This document shows, in pieces, positions 1 through 7,337 of a DNA stretch of 21,152 bases (within the stretch, counting starts at the first letter, position 1; each line of letters opens with the position of its first letter). Made by a program: the position numbers and the translations under genes. This DNA comes from an uncultured Bacteroidales bacterium (GTDB taxonomy: Bacteria > Bacteroidota > Bacteroidia > Bacteroidales > Muribaculaceae), in the NCBI GenBank assembly GCA_900539915.1, contig UQDU01000037.1, positions 1 through 21,152 on the forward strand, given 5' to 3'. The notes under the pieces are model-generated. The model searched no databases and was not told the origin of the DNA. It saw nothing but the letters and a program-made list of their open reading frames with translations.

Positions 1-1
1 C

Positions 2-267
2 ACTTTTCTACCGTTTAGAGTGTATAATACTGATAATCAACTAATAATACATTCTCTTACTGTACTAATCTAAAATCTGTAGCCATCGGCACTGGATTAC
101 AGACTATAGGGTATGGAGCTTTTTTTTCTCCAGGATTAACCACTGTAATCTATGGAGCTATTGATTGCAACAATAGAGAGTATTACCCTGGCGTTCAATG
201 TGAAATTTTCCCCCCAAGTGTCACATCTCTTACAATCAAAGAAGGCGTAAAGACGATACCGTCAAGA
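2..267 (+). pseudogene. 5' remnant of the BspA-like LRR gene, interrupted by frameshift and stop codons
   Basis: The reading frame of the downstream LRR gene stays open back to base 37 without any ATG, GTG or TTG start, and bases 46-267 translate as clear LRR_5-type repeats (NTFSYCTNLKSV, then GLQTIGYGAF and GVKTIPSRMF). Three in-frame stops lie just upstream (25-27, 31-33, 34-36). In the +2 frame, bases 8-34 read LPFRVYNTD, which is the N-terminal half of the same repeat unit. Skipping about 8 bases (35-42) joins the two halves in exact LRR_5 register (LP..V......F..C..L..V). I infer a longer gene, extending beyond the window, that has suffered a net +2 frameshift. A sequencing error or a contig-edge artefact cannot be excluded. 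Confidence 0.6.
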
Positions 268-1479
268 ATGTTTGCCTACTTAGAAGAACTTGAGGAAGTG
301 CATTTGCCAGAGTCATTAATTAGCATTGGGGAAGAAGCTTTTACCAATTGTTCTGGATTAAAATCTGTAAACTTCCCTCGGAATTTAGAAAGTGTGGACA
401 ACTATGCTTTTAGTATGTGTGAGAACCTTGAGACAGTGTATTATGATGCCATTGACTGTAAAACGTCTCTTGGGATAGCAATAGCTCCTGTCGTTAATTT
501 GTTTATTGGAGATGAAGTCAGAAACTTGCCAGACCGTTGTTTTGCTTCTTGGAATAAAATTACGCAAGTAGTCCTTCCATCATCTCTTGAAACTATAGGT
601 GCTGAAGCGTTTGCATCATGTACTGCTCTTGAATCTGTTACGTTTGGAGAAAACATTAAAAATATAGGGGAACTTGCTTTTTCTAATTGTAGCAGTCTCT
701 CTGATGTGGACTTGAACATGACCAAGTTAACCGAGATAGGAGGACATGCATTTCAATGGTGCGAGTCGATCACCACTTTTTCCGTGCCTGAGTTAGTCAA
801 TGCTATAGGAGAAACGTTTTTGTACGGATGTAAAAATATTGTCACATTTAATTATAATGCCATTGATTGTGAGGATTATAACATGTATGCACTTTTGGGA
901 TGTAGTGTCTCTAAAGTGAATATAGGGGATAAGGTCAGGGTTATTCCGTCGCACATGTTTTGGGACTCTCATTCTCTTGAATCCCTTGTTGTACCATCGT
1001 CAGTAGAAAGCATAGGACAAGATGCTTTTAGAAATTGTGGTCTAAATGAAGTCCGTATAGGTGATTCTGTCAAGGAAATCCAAGTGGGAGCTTTTGCTGG
1101 CAACGAGGATTTGAAATCGGTAGTATGTGATGCCGTTATACCGCCTAAATGTGCATTAGGAGCATTTGATGTGACATATAACGATGATTATGAGGGCTAT
1201 TGCATTGACATAAACCTTACAGTGCCTGATGCCTCGGCTGAAAAATACCGGGAGGCAAGTGTATGGAAATACTTTAGGACCATCAATGATGTGGAGTCAT
1301 CAATATCTGATGTGACAGCTGATGCATCTCTTTCGAATCTTGATGGCGAACAATCCATTTCTGTCTATGACTTGATGGGTAAACTGGTTTATAAGGGTAT
1401 TGTGAGGCTTATGCCGTCACTGCCGCATGGAACATATGTGGTAAATACATCGAGCAGAACATCAAAGATGTTTATCTGA
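268..1479 (+). CDS. BspA-like leucine-rich repeat (LRR_5) protein with C-terminal T9SS-like tail, N-terminally incomplete
   Basis: The product is 403 residues counted from the first ATG, but homologous coding sequence begins upstream of that ATG, so this is not the native N-terminus and no signal peptide is present. It consists of tandem LRR_5 units of the pattern LPxxVxxIGxxAFxxCxxLxxV. A typical BspA-family exit follows (VPDASAEKYREASVWKYF, about residues 320-340). The last 40 or so residues start with ISVYDLMGKLVYKG and resemble a Bacteroidota type IX secretion (Por) sorting tail. BspA-like proteins are surface or secreted adhesins of host-associated bacteria. The gene is visibly richer in A+T than its neighbours, which suggests accessory or transferred DNA. 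The family call is strong. Whether the gene still makes a functional exported protein is doubtful because of the upstream lesion. Confidence 0.85.
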   Translation: MFAYLEELEEVHLPESLISIGEEAFTNCSGLKSVNFPRNLESVDNYAFSMCENLETVYYDAIDCKTSLGIAIAPVVNLFIGDEVRNLPDRCFASWNKITQVVLPSSLETIGAEAFASCTALESVTFGENIKNIGELAFSNCSSLSDVDLNMTKLTEIGGHAFQWCESITTFSVPELVNAIGETFLYGCKNIVTFNYNAIDCEDYNMYALLGCSVSKVNIGDKVRVIPSHMFWDSHSLESLVVPSSVESIGQDAFRNCGLNEVRIGDSVKEIQVGAFAGNEDLKSVVCDAVIPPKCALGAFDVTYNDDYEGYCIDINLTVPDASAEKYREASVWKYFRTINDVESSISDVTADASLSNLDGEQSISVYDLMGKLVYKGIVRLMPSLPHGTYVVNTSSRTSKMFI

Positions 1480-1531
1480 ACTATAGCCAAAGTAACCAAT
1501 TTATATAATCTAACTTAACCAATATCTAATT

Positions 1532-2368
1532 ATGAAAATTTTCAATTGTAAAGTTTTAGCTATCATGTGTTGTGCCATGGGGCTGTGTCTGACTTCGTGT
1601 GGCGATGACAATGATGAGCCTGCTGCAGGGTCGATAAATCCGGCTCCTGTACCTGGTGGTGCTGTGTCAGTCAATCCTTCGGATGTGTTTGCCTCAGGTA
1701 TGCCATCAAAAGTCGGCAGTATGTCGGTGGTTTGCGGGTCTGACGGTCTTGTGCAGTCGATAAATGATGAGGATGTCACGGTCACGTTCTCATATCCCGG
1801 AGTGAGTCGTGCCGATTCCTATGATGTGGTTATGAATGTCAATGATGGCGGAGAGACAGGTGCCGATATCTTCAGCATGCTGCTTAATGAGGCTGGTTTC
1901 GTCCGGTATTGTCATCAGTTCAAAGGTGACGGTACGGTAGATGAATGGTGGTTTGACTACAATGCCTCTGGTCAGCTCGTCAAGATGAAACGCACCGAGG
2001 GTGATAATGAGGTCACGGATATAGTCTATGACGGTGGTAACATCGTCAAGGTGACCATGCATTCTGACGACCCTGATGTCGGTGGCGCGCATCTTATAGG
2101 CTATGGAGTTGCACCTATCAACAATAAGGGATGCCTGATGCTCTTTGATGAGACCTTCGGCATTGACATGGACGAGATGGAATATGCCTATTTCGCAGGT
2201 CTGCTTGGAAAAGCTACAGCCAACCTGCCGGTCTCGCGTCTTGAGGATGACGGCGACAGCCATACCTATGAGTGGACTCTCAATGATGCTGGCATGCCTG
2301 TCAAACTCGTCAGCACCGACACTTGTGACGGCTACACTGAGGAGCAGACTCTGACATTTGAGTGGTAA
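1532..2368 (+). CDS. Predicted surface lipoprotein, possibly DUF4595-like
   Basis: The 278-residue product starts with a lipoprotein signal (MKIFNCKVLAIMCCAMG) and a lipobox LTSC with the modified Cys at residue 23. The mature N-terminus reads CGDDNDEP. An acidic stretch directly after the Cys is the known export signal that sends Bacteroidota lipoproteins to the outer face of the outer membrane. The rest is beta-rich, with short YD-type segments (FDYNASGQLVKM, VYDGGNIVKV), reminiscent of DUF4595 proteins; that family assignment is recall only. It begins 52 bases after the LRR gene on the same strand, so the two could be co-transcribed. GC content is clearly higher than in the LRR gene. The function is unknown. 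Confidence 0.85.
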   Translation: MKIFNCKVLAIMCCAMGLCLTSCGDDNDEPAAGSINPAPVPGGAVSVNPSDVFASGMPSKVGSMSVVCGSDGLVQSINDEDVTVTFSYPGVSRADSYDVVMNVNDGGETGADIFSMLLNEAGFVRYCHQFKGDGTVDEWWFDYNASGQLVKMKRTEGDNEVTDIVYDGGNIVKVTMHSDDPDVGGAHLIGYGVAPINNKGCLMLFDETFGIDMDEMEYAYFAGLLGKATANLPVSRLEDDGDSHTYEWTLNDAGMPVKLVSTDTCDGYTEEQTLTFEW

Positions 2369-2394
2369 GCTCATTTGCGGTATTGATATACCAT

Positions 2395-2720
2395 GTAGGG
2401 ACATGCCACGGCACAATGTCACTAACTTAAGCTTAAATGTCTTCTCAAAGGCAAGACCTCCAGCGGAGGTCAACATATTAGGCCATGGTCATACAAGCTG
2501 TTTAGGCTGGTATGACCATGGTAGCATCATCCCCTCTTGATCAATGCCTCCATAGGAGGCACACATACACCTGATGCGGAGGCTGAAAAGAGGTGGCTGT
2601 TCATTAACATGGGTCATACAAGCCTAAACAGCTTGTATGACCCATGCCTGATATATCAGACCCATACTGGGTCTTTGAGGCGCTTAAGCTAGTGACATTG
2701 TGCCGAAGGCATGTCCCTAC
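2395..2720. repeat. 326-bp nested palindromic element (MITE-like or large palindromic repeat)
   Basis: The outer arms 2395-2432 and 2682-2720 are inverted repeats with about two differences (GTAGGGACATGCC, then CGGCACAATGTCACTA, then CTTAAGC). Inside lies a symmetric series of hairpins: 2455-2471 (7-bp stem, loop AGC); 2483-2521 (15-bp stem with one mismatch, 7-nt loop); 2546-2560 (6-bp stem, loop ATA); 2608-2646 (perfect 16-bp stem, 7-nt loop); 2658-2674 (7-bp stem, loop TAC). The second and fourth hairpins are also inverted copies of each other. No ORF of note lies inside. The element starts 27 bases after the lipoprotein stop and ends 18 bases before the neuB-like stop, so it occupies the gap between convergent genes and could act as a two-way terminator. 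Confidence 0.85.
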
Positions 2721-2738
2721 AAAGTTATTGGGGGTGGA

Positions 2739-3761
2739 TTAGAGGGTGATGAGTTCGTCGGGGAGGAAGTCGCGGGGGGCTTTTTTGCCGATGACGGTGT
2801 CCCAGAGCATCGGGGAGATGCCGTTGCCGGGACGCTTGACGGTGAGGTTTTCTTCGGTGAAGATGTCGCCCTTGCTGATGGGGCATGCTGCGATGATGCT
2901 TTTGCGTGCCACCTCTATGTTGGGACGCTCGGCCTCTGCCACGACCTTCTCGCCGGAACCGAGGGCTTTCTCGATGTTGCGTATGGCGGTCACCATGGCT
3001 TTCAGTTCCGTCGGCTCCAAAGATGCACGGTGGTCAGGCCCGGGAAGCGTCTTGTCAAGGGTGAAGTGCTTCTCTATGACTTTGGCTCCCATGGCCGTAG
3101 CCGCTACAGGGACTTCGATGCCGCATGTGTGGTCGCTGTAGCCCACCGCGCCGCATCCTATTTGTTTGAGCGTGTCCATGGCACGTAGGTTGACGGCTTC
3201 CATGGGCGTAGGATATTGGGTGGTGCAATGCAGCAATATGACGTCACGGCGCGGTATGCCCCCCTCCTCGAGCACTGCCACAGCAGCCTCTACCTCGTCA
3301 AGAGTAGACATGCCTGTCGACAGTATCACGCGGCCTCCTTTGGATGCGATTTTGCGTAGATAGGGGAGGTTGGTGATTTCTCCCGACGGTATTTTCCAGT
3401 AGTCCATGCCGAGCGAGGCGAGGCAGTCGATAGACACGAGGTCAAAAGGGGTCGACATGAATCCTATGCCTACTTCGTCACAGAGCTGTCGCAACCCGGC
3501 GTAGTCGCTGAGAGGCAGATGTATGGCGCGGCACATATCAAGCTGGCTCTGCTCGCCTCCTGTGGTCTCTTTCTGGTATTCGGCTTTGGGGGCTATGGTG
3601 GAGATGACCAGCTCGGGCACGGCGGTCTGGAATTTCACATAGTCGGCACCGGCCTCTTTGGCCGCGTAAACCATCTTGCGTGCCAGGTCGAGATTGCCGT
3701 TGTGGTTGACTCCGGCCTCTGCTATTATTATGACGTGGTCTGTATCCTCAGTCGTTTTCAT
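2739..3761 (-). CDS. NeuB-family nonulosonic acid (sialic/legionaminic-type) synthase
   Basis: This 340-residue protein is predicted to condense phosphoenolpyruvate with a six-carbon N-acyl sugar to make a nine-carbon acid sugar, in the cytoplasm. The N-terminal NeuB TIM barrel shows AEAGVNHNG (14-22), KFQTA, STPFD, KIPSGE, STGMST, HCTTQYPTP and the metal-site motif GPDHRAS. The C-terminal SAF (antifreeze-like) domain carries the conserved Arg in VKRPGNGISP. Length fits the family. The ATG overlaps the end of the upstream ATP-grasp gene by 14 bases, so the two are surely co-translated. The LegB-like dehydratase in the operon points away from plain sialic acid towards a dideoxy sugar such as legionaminic acid, but substrate choice cannot be read from the motifs. 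It could equally be annotated neuB or legI. Confidence 0.9.
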   Translation of the reverse strand: MKTTEDTDHVIIIAEAGVNHNGNLDLARKMVYAAKEAGADYVKFQTAVPELVISTIAPKAEYQKETTGGEQSQLDMCRAIHLPLSDYAGLRQLCDEVGIGFMSTPFDLVSIDCLASLGMDYWKIPSGEITNLPYLRKIASKGGRVILSTGMSTLDEVEAAVAVLEEGGIPRRDVILLHCTTQYPTPMEAVNLRAMDTLKQIGCGAVGYSDHTCGIEVPVAATAMGAKVIEKHFTLDKTLPGPDHRASLEPTELKAMVTAIRNIEKALGSGEKVVAEAERPNIEVARKSIIAACPISKGDIFTEENLTVKRPGNGISPMLWDTVIGKKAPRDFLPDELITL

Positions 3762-4725
3762 CTTTTACTAAAATTCCGTTTCTGAATGTGACTTCCTGCA
3801 TGTAGCGTGTGATTTCCACGCCGCTGTCCCATGTGGCGCGTGACGGCTTCTGATTCGAGGCTTCCTGCAATATCATCTTGGGTATGTCGGCACCGGCGTG
3901 CACGGCACATACGGCACCGCCGCCTAACCGGGGGTTGATTTCCATCAGCATCAGCCGTCCGTCACGCTTGTCACGGATAATCTGTATGGTGACGGCTCCT
4001 CTCAGCCCGAGAGCCTTCAAGGTCTTAGCGGCCAGATTCTCGGCATCAGGGTCGTGGAATGTCACCGTGCGTGAAGCCTCTCCGCCTATTACTTCAAGCC
4101 GACGGCGTGTCACGGCTGCCAGCATCTCGCTGTCAATGGTTGACACATAGCAGTCCACTGATATTTCCTCGCGGTCGTCTATCCTTTCCTGTATGAGATA
4201 GCGGTCAACCGGCATAGGCAGCTGTGCCAGGTCTTCAGGATTGTCAATCATCTCTATGCCCTTTGATGCCGAGCCGTTGCGCGGTTTGGCTATCAGAGGC
4301 ATCGTTATGTCGCCGCCATGGTAGGTGGCCGGGACAGGCAGGGCGGCGGATTCAAAGACAGATGCACTGACACACTTGTCAAACATGGCTTCTGCACTGC
4401 CCCTGTCGCCGACAGGTACAAAGACAGAGCCGGGGAAGCGGTCACGGTAGGCAGCCGCGACTCCCACGGCAGGGTCGACAAACGGGATGATGACATTGAT
4501 GCCGTATCGCATCACTGTCTGATGCAGATGGTCGAGTATGTCAGGGTCGCAAAACCGCTTGCCTGTTATTACCGTGGCGCACTCGGCTATAGGCACGGTC
4601 TCTGACAGCTCGTAGCTGTAGATATGCGCGTCGGAGCCGAGCTGACGGGCTGCGCGTAGAAACATGTGCGCCATGGAGACACGTTTCGCGCCTCCGAGCA
4701 TCAGTATGCGGAATCCGTCAGACAT
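3748..4725 (-). CDS. CarB-like ATP-grasp ligase of the sugar cassette
   Basis: The 325-residue protein has an N-terminal Rossmann-like part (FRILMLGGAKRVSMAH) followed by an ATP-grasp fold: KPRNGSASKG as the nucleotide-binding loop, YLIQERIDDREEISVD, and the magnesium-binding motif MEINPRLGGG. It resembles carbamoyl-phosphate-synthase-like ATP-grasp proteins found in surface-polysaccharide loci. Such enzymes join a carboxylate to an amine through an acyl phosphate; the substrate here is unknown. I chose the ATG at 4725, which gives an 8-base overlap (ATGTCTGA) with the dehydratase stop. A longer reading to 4770 would need a TTG codon and adds 15 residues without family support. It lies between the dehydratase and the NeuB-like gene, so it probably decorates or prepares the same sugar. 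Confidence 0.8.
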   Translation of the reverse strand: MSDGFRILMLGGAKRVSMAHMFLRAARQLGSDAHIYSYELSETVPIAECATVITGKRFCDPDILDHLHQTVMRYGINVIIPFVDPAVGVAAAYRDRFPGSVFVPVGDRGSAEAMFDKCVSASVFESAALPVPATYHGGDITMPLIAKPRNGSASKGIEMIDNPEDLAQLPMPVDRYLIQERIDDREEISVDCYVSTIDSEMLAAVTRRRLEVIGGEASRTVTFHDPDAENLAAKTLKALGLRGAVTIQIIRDKRDGRLMLMEINPRLGGGAVCAVHAGADIPKMILQEASNQKPSRATWDSGVEITRYMQEVTFRNGILVKDEND

Positions 4726-5707
4726 TGTATATATTGCTTTTGTACTTGGCAAGGTTGGCCGGGTTGACAAACCACCGGATGGTCTTCCTCAGACCCTCCT
4801 CAAGCGTATGGGCAGGTCGCCAGTCGGTGAGCGATGTGATGAGAGTGTTGTCGCCGCAGAGACGGAACACTTCGCTCTTTGATGGTCTGAGCCGCTGCGG
4901 ATCGGTGACGAAAGTGACATCGGCATCCATCAGGCGCGCTATGGTCTCTAAGGTCTCCTTCATGGATACCTCGGTGCCTGTGGCTATGTTTATCTCCTTC
5001 CCTTCGATACCGGGGGCTTCGGCGAGGGCTATGAATCCGGCTGCTGTGTCGGCCACGTAATTGAAGTCCCTGGTAGGGGTAAGGTCGCCCACTTTTATCT
5101 CACGGGCGCCGTTGGCTATCTGGGTGATGATGGTGGGGATTATGGCGCGTGCGCTCTGGCGCGGACCGTAGGTGTTGAACGGTCGGGCTATCACTACTGG
5201 CAGGTCAAAAGCATTGTAGAAGCTCTTGGCCAGCGCATCGGCTCCGATTTTGGTGGCTGAGTAGGGCGATTGGGGCTGCCGGGGATGCCGCTCGTCTATG
5301 GGGACGTACTGTGCCGTGCCATACACCTCGCTTGTCGATGTCACCACGATGCGGTCTGCTCCTTCGTCACGTGCAGCCTGAAGCATGTTGAGAGTGCCCT
5401 TGATGTTGGTGTCTACGTAGCTGTCAGGTGCCACATAGCTGTAGGGGATCGCTATCAGTGCGGCGAGATGAAACACCGTGCCGGTGCCTCGGGTGATGTG
5501 CCGGCAGAAATCCGGGTCTCTGACATCGCCGCAAACCACTTCCAGGCGGTCATCGTGTATGTCCTCGAGCCACCCCCATGAGTTAAACGAGTTGTATTGG
5601 GCGAGAGCCCTTACCCGTAGCCCCTTGTCAAGGAGAGCCTGTACGAGATGTGAGCCGATGAAACCGTCGGCACCGGTCACGAGCACCGGCTTGTTTGCGT
5701 CTATCAT
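4718..5707 (-). CDS. LegB-like NAD-dependent sugar-nucleotide 4,6-dehydratase
   Basis: This is a 329-residue extended short-chain dehydrogenase. The NAD-binding motif is TGADGFIGSH (G12, G15, G18). The active site shows TSTSEVYG (123-130, the GDP-mannose-dehydratase style) and the YxxxK pair at Y149/K153. The stretch YNSFNSWGWLE near residue 40 is characteristic of the EDH_00030 (TIGR04180) clade, which travels with NeuA/B/C/D-like genes in nonulosonic acid cassettes; this link is from memory of the family. The likely reaction is 4,6-dehydration of a nucleotide-linked N-acetylglucosamine. It is the first gene of the three-gene operon. A TAATTTTG box lies 21-28 bases upstream, and the gene is separated by 80 bases from the dipeptide epimerase before it. 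Confidence 0.85.
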   Translation of the reverse strand: MIDANKPVLVTGADGFIGSHLVQALLDKGLRVRALAQYNSFNSWGWLEDIHDDRLEVVCGDVRDPDFCRHITRGTGTVFHLAALIAIPYSYVAPDSYVDTNIKGTLNMLQAARDEGADRIVVTSTSEVYGTAQYVPIDERHPRQPQSPYSATKIGADALAKSFYNAFDLPVVIARPFNTYGPRQSARAIIPTIITQIANGAREIKVGDLTPTRDFNYVADTAAGFIALAEAPGIEGKEINIATGTEVSMKETLETIARLMDADVTFVTDPQRLRPSKSEVFRLCGDNTLITSLTDWRPAHTLEEGLRKTIRWFVNPANLAKYKSNIYNV

Positions 5708-5727
5708 AGTGTATGTCGTTTATAATG

Positions 5728-5735
5728 CAAAATTA
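5728..5735 (-). promoter_or_regulatory. Putative -7 box for the dehydratase/ATP-grasp/NeuB operon
   Basis: On the minus strand the octamer reads TAATTTTG, a full match to the Bacteroidota -7 consensus TAnnTTTG. It sits 21 bases upstream of the dehydratase ATG. No TTG is found at the usual 20-base spacing, so only half of the promoter is recognisable. If real, the cassette is transcribed separately from the preceding dipeptide epimerase gene. Confidence 0.4.
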
Positions 5736-5787
5736 CCAAATTATTTTCAAACCATCGGAATTGTGGTACCTTGGGTATAGGCGGTAT

Positions 5788-6924
5788 TCAGGCGTGGACT
5801 GGTTCGGCTCCGATACCGGGGAGGTCGGGACGGAGGGTGACTTTTCCGTTGACTATTTTCATGCCTGAGAAGCAGTCATTGGCTATGAGCAGGTTGCCGT
5901 CAAGGTCGGCCCAGTCGGCCATGGGGGCAAGCTGTGAGGCTGCAGATATGGCGCACGATGTCTCGGTCATGCAACCGAGCATCACCTTCATGCCCATGCC
6001 TCGGGCGAGCACAGCCATCTTGTAGGCGTCATGCAGCCCTCCGCATTTCATCAGCTTGATATTGATGGCATCGTACACACCGTGGCACTTCGGCACGTCC
6101 GCGAGTCCCTGCATGAATTCATCGGCCACGAGCGGCAGCGGAGACCGTTCGCGCAGCCATGCTGTCTCGTCTATCATCTGTTTGGGCATCGGTTGCTCTA
6201 CAAACAGGCACCCCTGCTCTTTGAGCCAGTGGCACATGTCGAGGGCTTTGTGCTTGTCGTCCCATCCCTGGTTGACGTCCACGCATATCGGTCTGTCGGT
6301 CATCTGGCGTATAACCTCTATGGTCTCGCGGTCGCGGTTAAGTCCCATCTTGACCTTGAGCACCTTGTATGGCTCAGTCTCATTGACCTTGACACGCACT
6401 ATTTCGGGTGTGTCGATGCCTATGGTATATGACGTGCATGGAGCCAGCGACGGGTTCAGTCCCCATATGCGGTGCCACGGTTTGCCCATGATTTTTCCGA
6501 GCAGGTCATGTATGGCGATGTCCACTGATGCCTTGGCCGCATTGTTGCCCGGAGCGACGCTGTCCATATATTCATGTATCTCGTCTATGCGGAAAGGGTC
6601 GTCAAACTGGCTCAGGTCAAGCTTTGACAGAAATCCGGTCACGCTCTCCACGCTTTCGCCGAGATAGGGAGGCATCGAAGCCTCTCCGTAGCCTGTGATG
6701 CCGTCGACGGTCAGCGAGGTCAATACGTCAGGGGTGGTGGTGCGTGAGTATTTGGCGAGGTTAAACGAATGCTTTAGCTTCAGTTCATAGGGCTTGAATG
6801 ACAGTTGCAGCCCTTTGCCTGATAGTTTGGGCTGCGGAGGTCTGTCGTCAGCCCATAGCCGTGATGGGATGCTCAGTGCCATACCGGCAAGAGCCATATT
6901 GCGCAAAAAATGTCGACGGTCCAT
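5788..6924 (-). CDS. Dipeptide epimerase (L-Ala-D/L-Glu epimerase type) with Tat-like signal
   Basis: This 378-residue enolase-superfamily enzyme is predicted to epimerise L-Ala-D-Glu-type dipeptides released from murein. The catalytic set is complete: KxK in VLKVKMG, metal ligands in DVNQGW, VEQPM and ADEF, the second Lys in NIKLMKCGG, and a C-terminal DLD motif in WADLDGN of the kind that contacts the dipeptide amino group in known family members. Ahead of the enzyme domain is a 25-residue leader MDRRHFLRNMALAGMALS with an RRxFL twin-arginine motif, a hydrophobic core and a cleavage-like SRLWADD. This suggests export folded to the periplasm, or membrane anchoring. It stands alone, with 80 bases to the sugar cassette downstream. 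The enzyme call is firm; the exact dipeptide preference is not. Confidence 0.88.
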   Translation of the reverse strand: MDRRHFLRNMALAGMALSIPSRLWADDRPPQPKLSGKGLQLSFKPYELKLKHSFNLAKYSRTTTPDVLTSLTVDGITGYGEASMPPYLGESVESVTGFLSKLDLSQFDDPFRIDEIHEYMDSVAPGNNAAKASVDIAIHDLLGKIMGKPWHRIWGLNPSLAPCTSYTIGIDTPEIVRVKVNETEPYKVLKVKMGLNRDRETIEVIRQMTDRPICVDVNQGWDDKHKALDMCHWLKEQGCLFVEQPMPKQMIDETAWLRERSPLPLVADEFMQGLADVPKCHGVYDAINIKLMKCGGLHDAYKMAVLARGMGMKVMLGCMTETSCAISAASQLAPMADWADLDGNLLIANDCFSGMKIVNGKVTLRPDLPGIGAEPVHA

Positions 6925-7174
6925 TGGATATATGTGTGGTAATAGTATTTGCTGGTGTTGGTTTTGATGCGTGAACTTTACTCACGAATTTACGAAAAAT
7001 GAATGTGAAAATTGTAGTCAGGTATGCGGAGAGGATGTTAAAAAGGCTATTTAATACTAATTAACTGTTGAATACATATTTTTATGGTACTGTTACTTCG
7101 TTGTGGCATAGTAGTTTAAGTGACAGAGCTGTTAATGTGGCTTAAAAAGGTTGTTATTAAACATATTAAAAAGC
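6925..7174. other. AT-rich gap upstream of the dipeptide epimerase
   Basis: No convincing gene is visible. On the minus strand a near-consensus -7 box (TAAATTCG, 6985-6992) could serve the dipeptide epimerase, but no matching -33 TTG is seen. The 7020-7174 part is strongly A+T rich and leads directly into the small-RNA promoter. Confidence 0.4.
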
Positions 7175-7205
7175 TTGACAAGGCATCTTAAAGGGTGTAC
7201 CTTTG
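7175..7205 (+). promoter_or_regulatory. Bacteroidota-type promoter of candidate sRNA 1
   Basis: TTGAC at 7175-7179 is the -33 element and TACCTTTG at 7198-7205 the -7 element, with 20 bases between TTG and TA. This matches the Bacteroidota sigma-AB consensus perfectly. The nearest plus-strand gene is 1.7 kb away, beyond a terminator, so the promoter serves the short ORF-free unit that follows. Confidence 0.75.
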
Positions 7206-7209
7206 CATC

Positions 7210-7298
7210 ACAAACCTAAAACAATCTTTTTTACCTTAGAAATTGTACCTATTGGAAACCTATAAAAAGAGGCTGCGTGATGCAGCCTCTTTTTATTT
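7210..7298 (+). ncRNA. Candidate small RNA 1, about 90 nt
   Basis: The unit is bounded by a consensus promoter and a strong intrinsic terminator and has no ORF. The predicted RNA has a weak hairpin ACAAT (7221-7225) with ATTGT (7242-7246), four unpaired ACCT motifs (7214, 7233, 7247, 7258; the last two as ACCTAT), then the terminator stem. The Rfam Bacteroidales-1 family is described as promoter- and terminator-bounded RNAs in this order and is one candidate, but I cannot confirm a match. The 5' end is an estimate from the promoter. Confidence 0.55.
7264..7298 (+). terminator. Intrinsic terminator of candidate sRNA 1
   Basis: A perfect 13-bp stem (AAAAAGAGGCTGC 7264-7276 with GCAGCCTCTTTTT 7282-7294) closes a GTGAT loop and runs into the T tract. 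The flanking A and T runs make it potentially active in both directions. Confidence 0.85.
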
Positions 7299-7337
7299 GG
7301 CCGTATATGTCAATACCCGGAGCCACCAAGACGTTGC

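Noticed and set aside
2395..2720. CRISPR array
   Set aside because: The repeats are inverted, not evenly spaced direct repeats with unique spacers, and no cas genes are present.
2700..3188. Long plus-strand reading frames opposite the NeuB-like gene
   Set aside because: They are antisense shadows of a strongly conserved minus-strand enzyme and show no family motifs or start context.
4726..4770. Longer N-terminus of the ATP-grasp protein
   Set aside because: It needs a TTG start inside the dehydratase gene; the ATG at 4725 gives a normal 8-base overlap and begins right before the conserved core.
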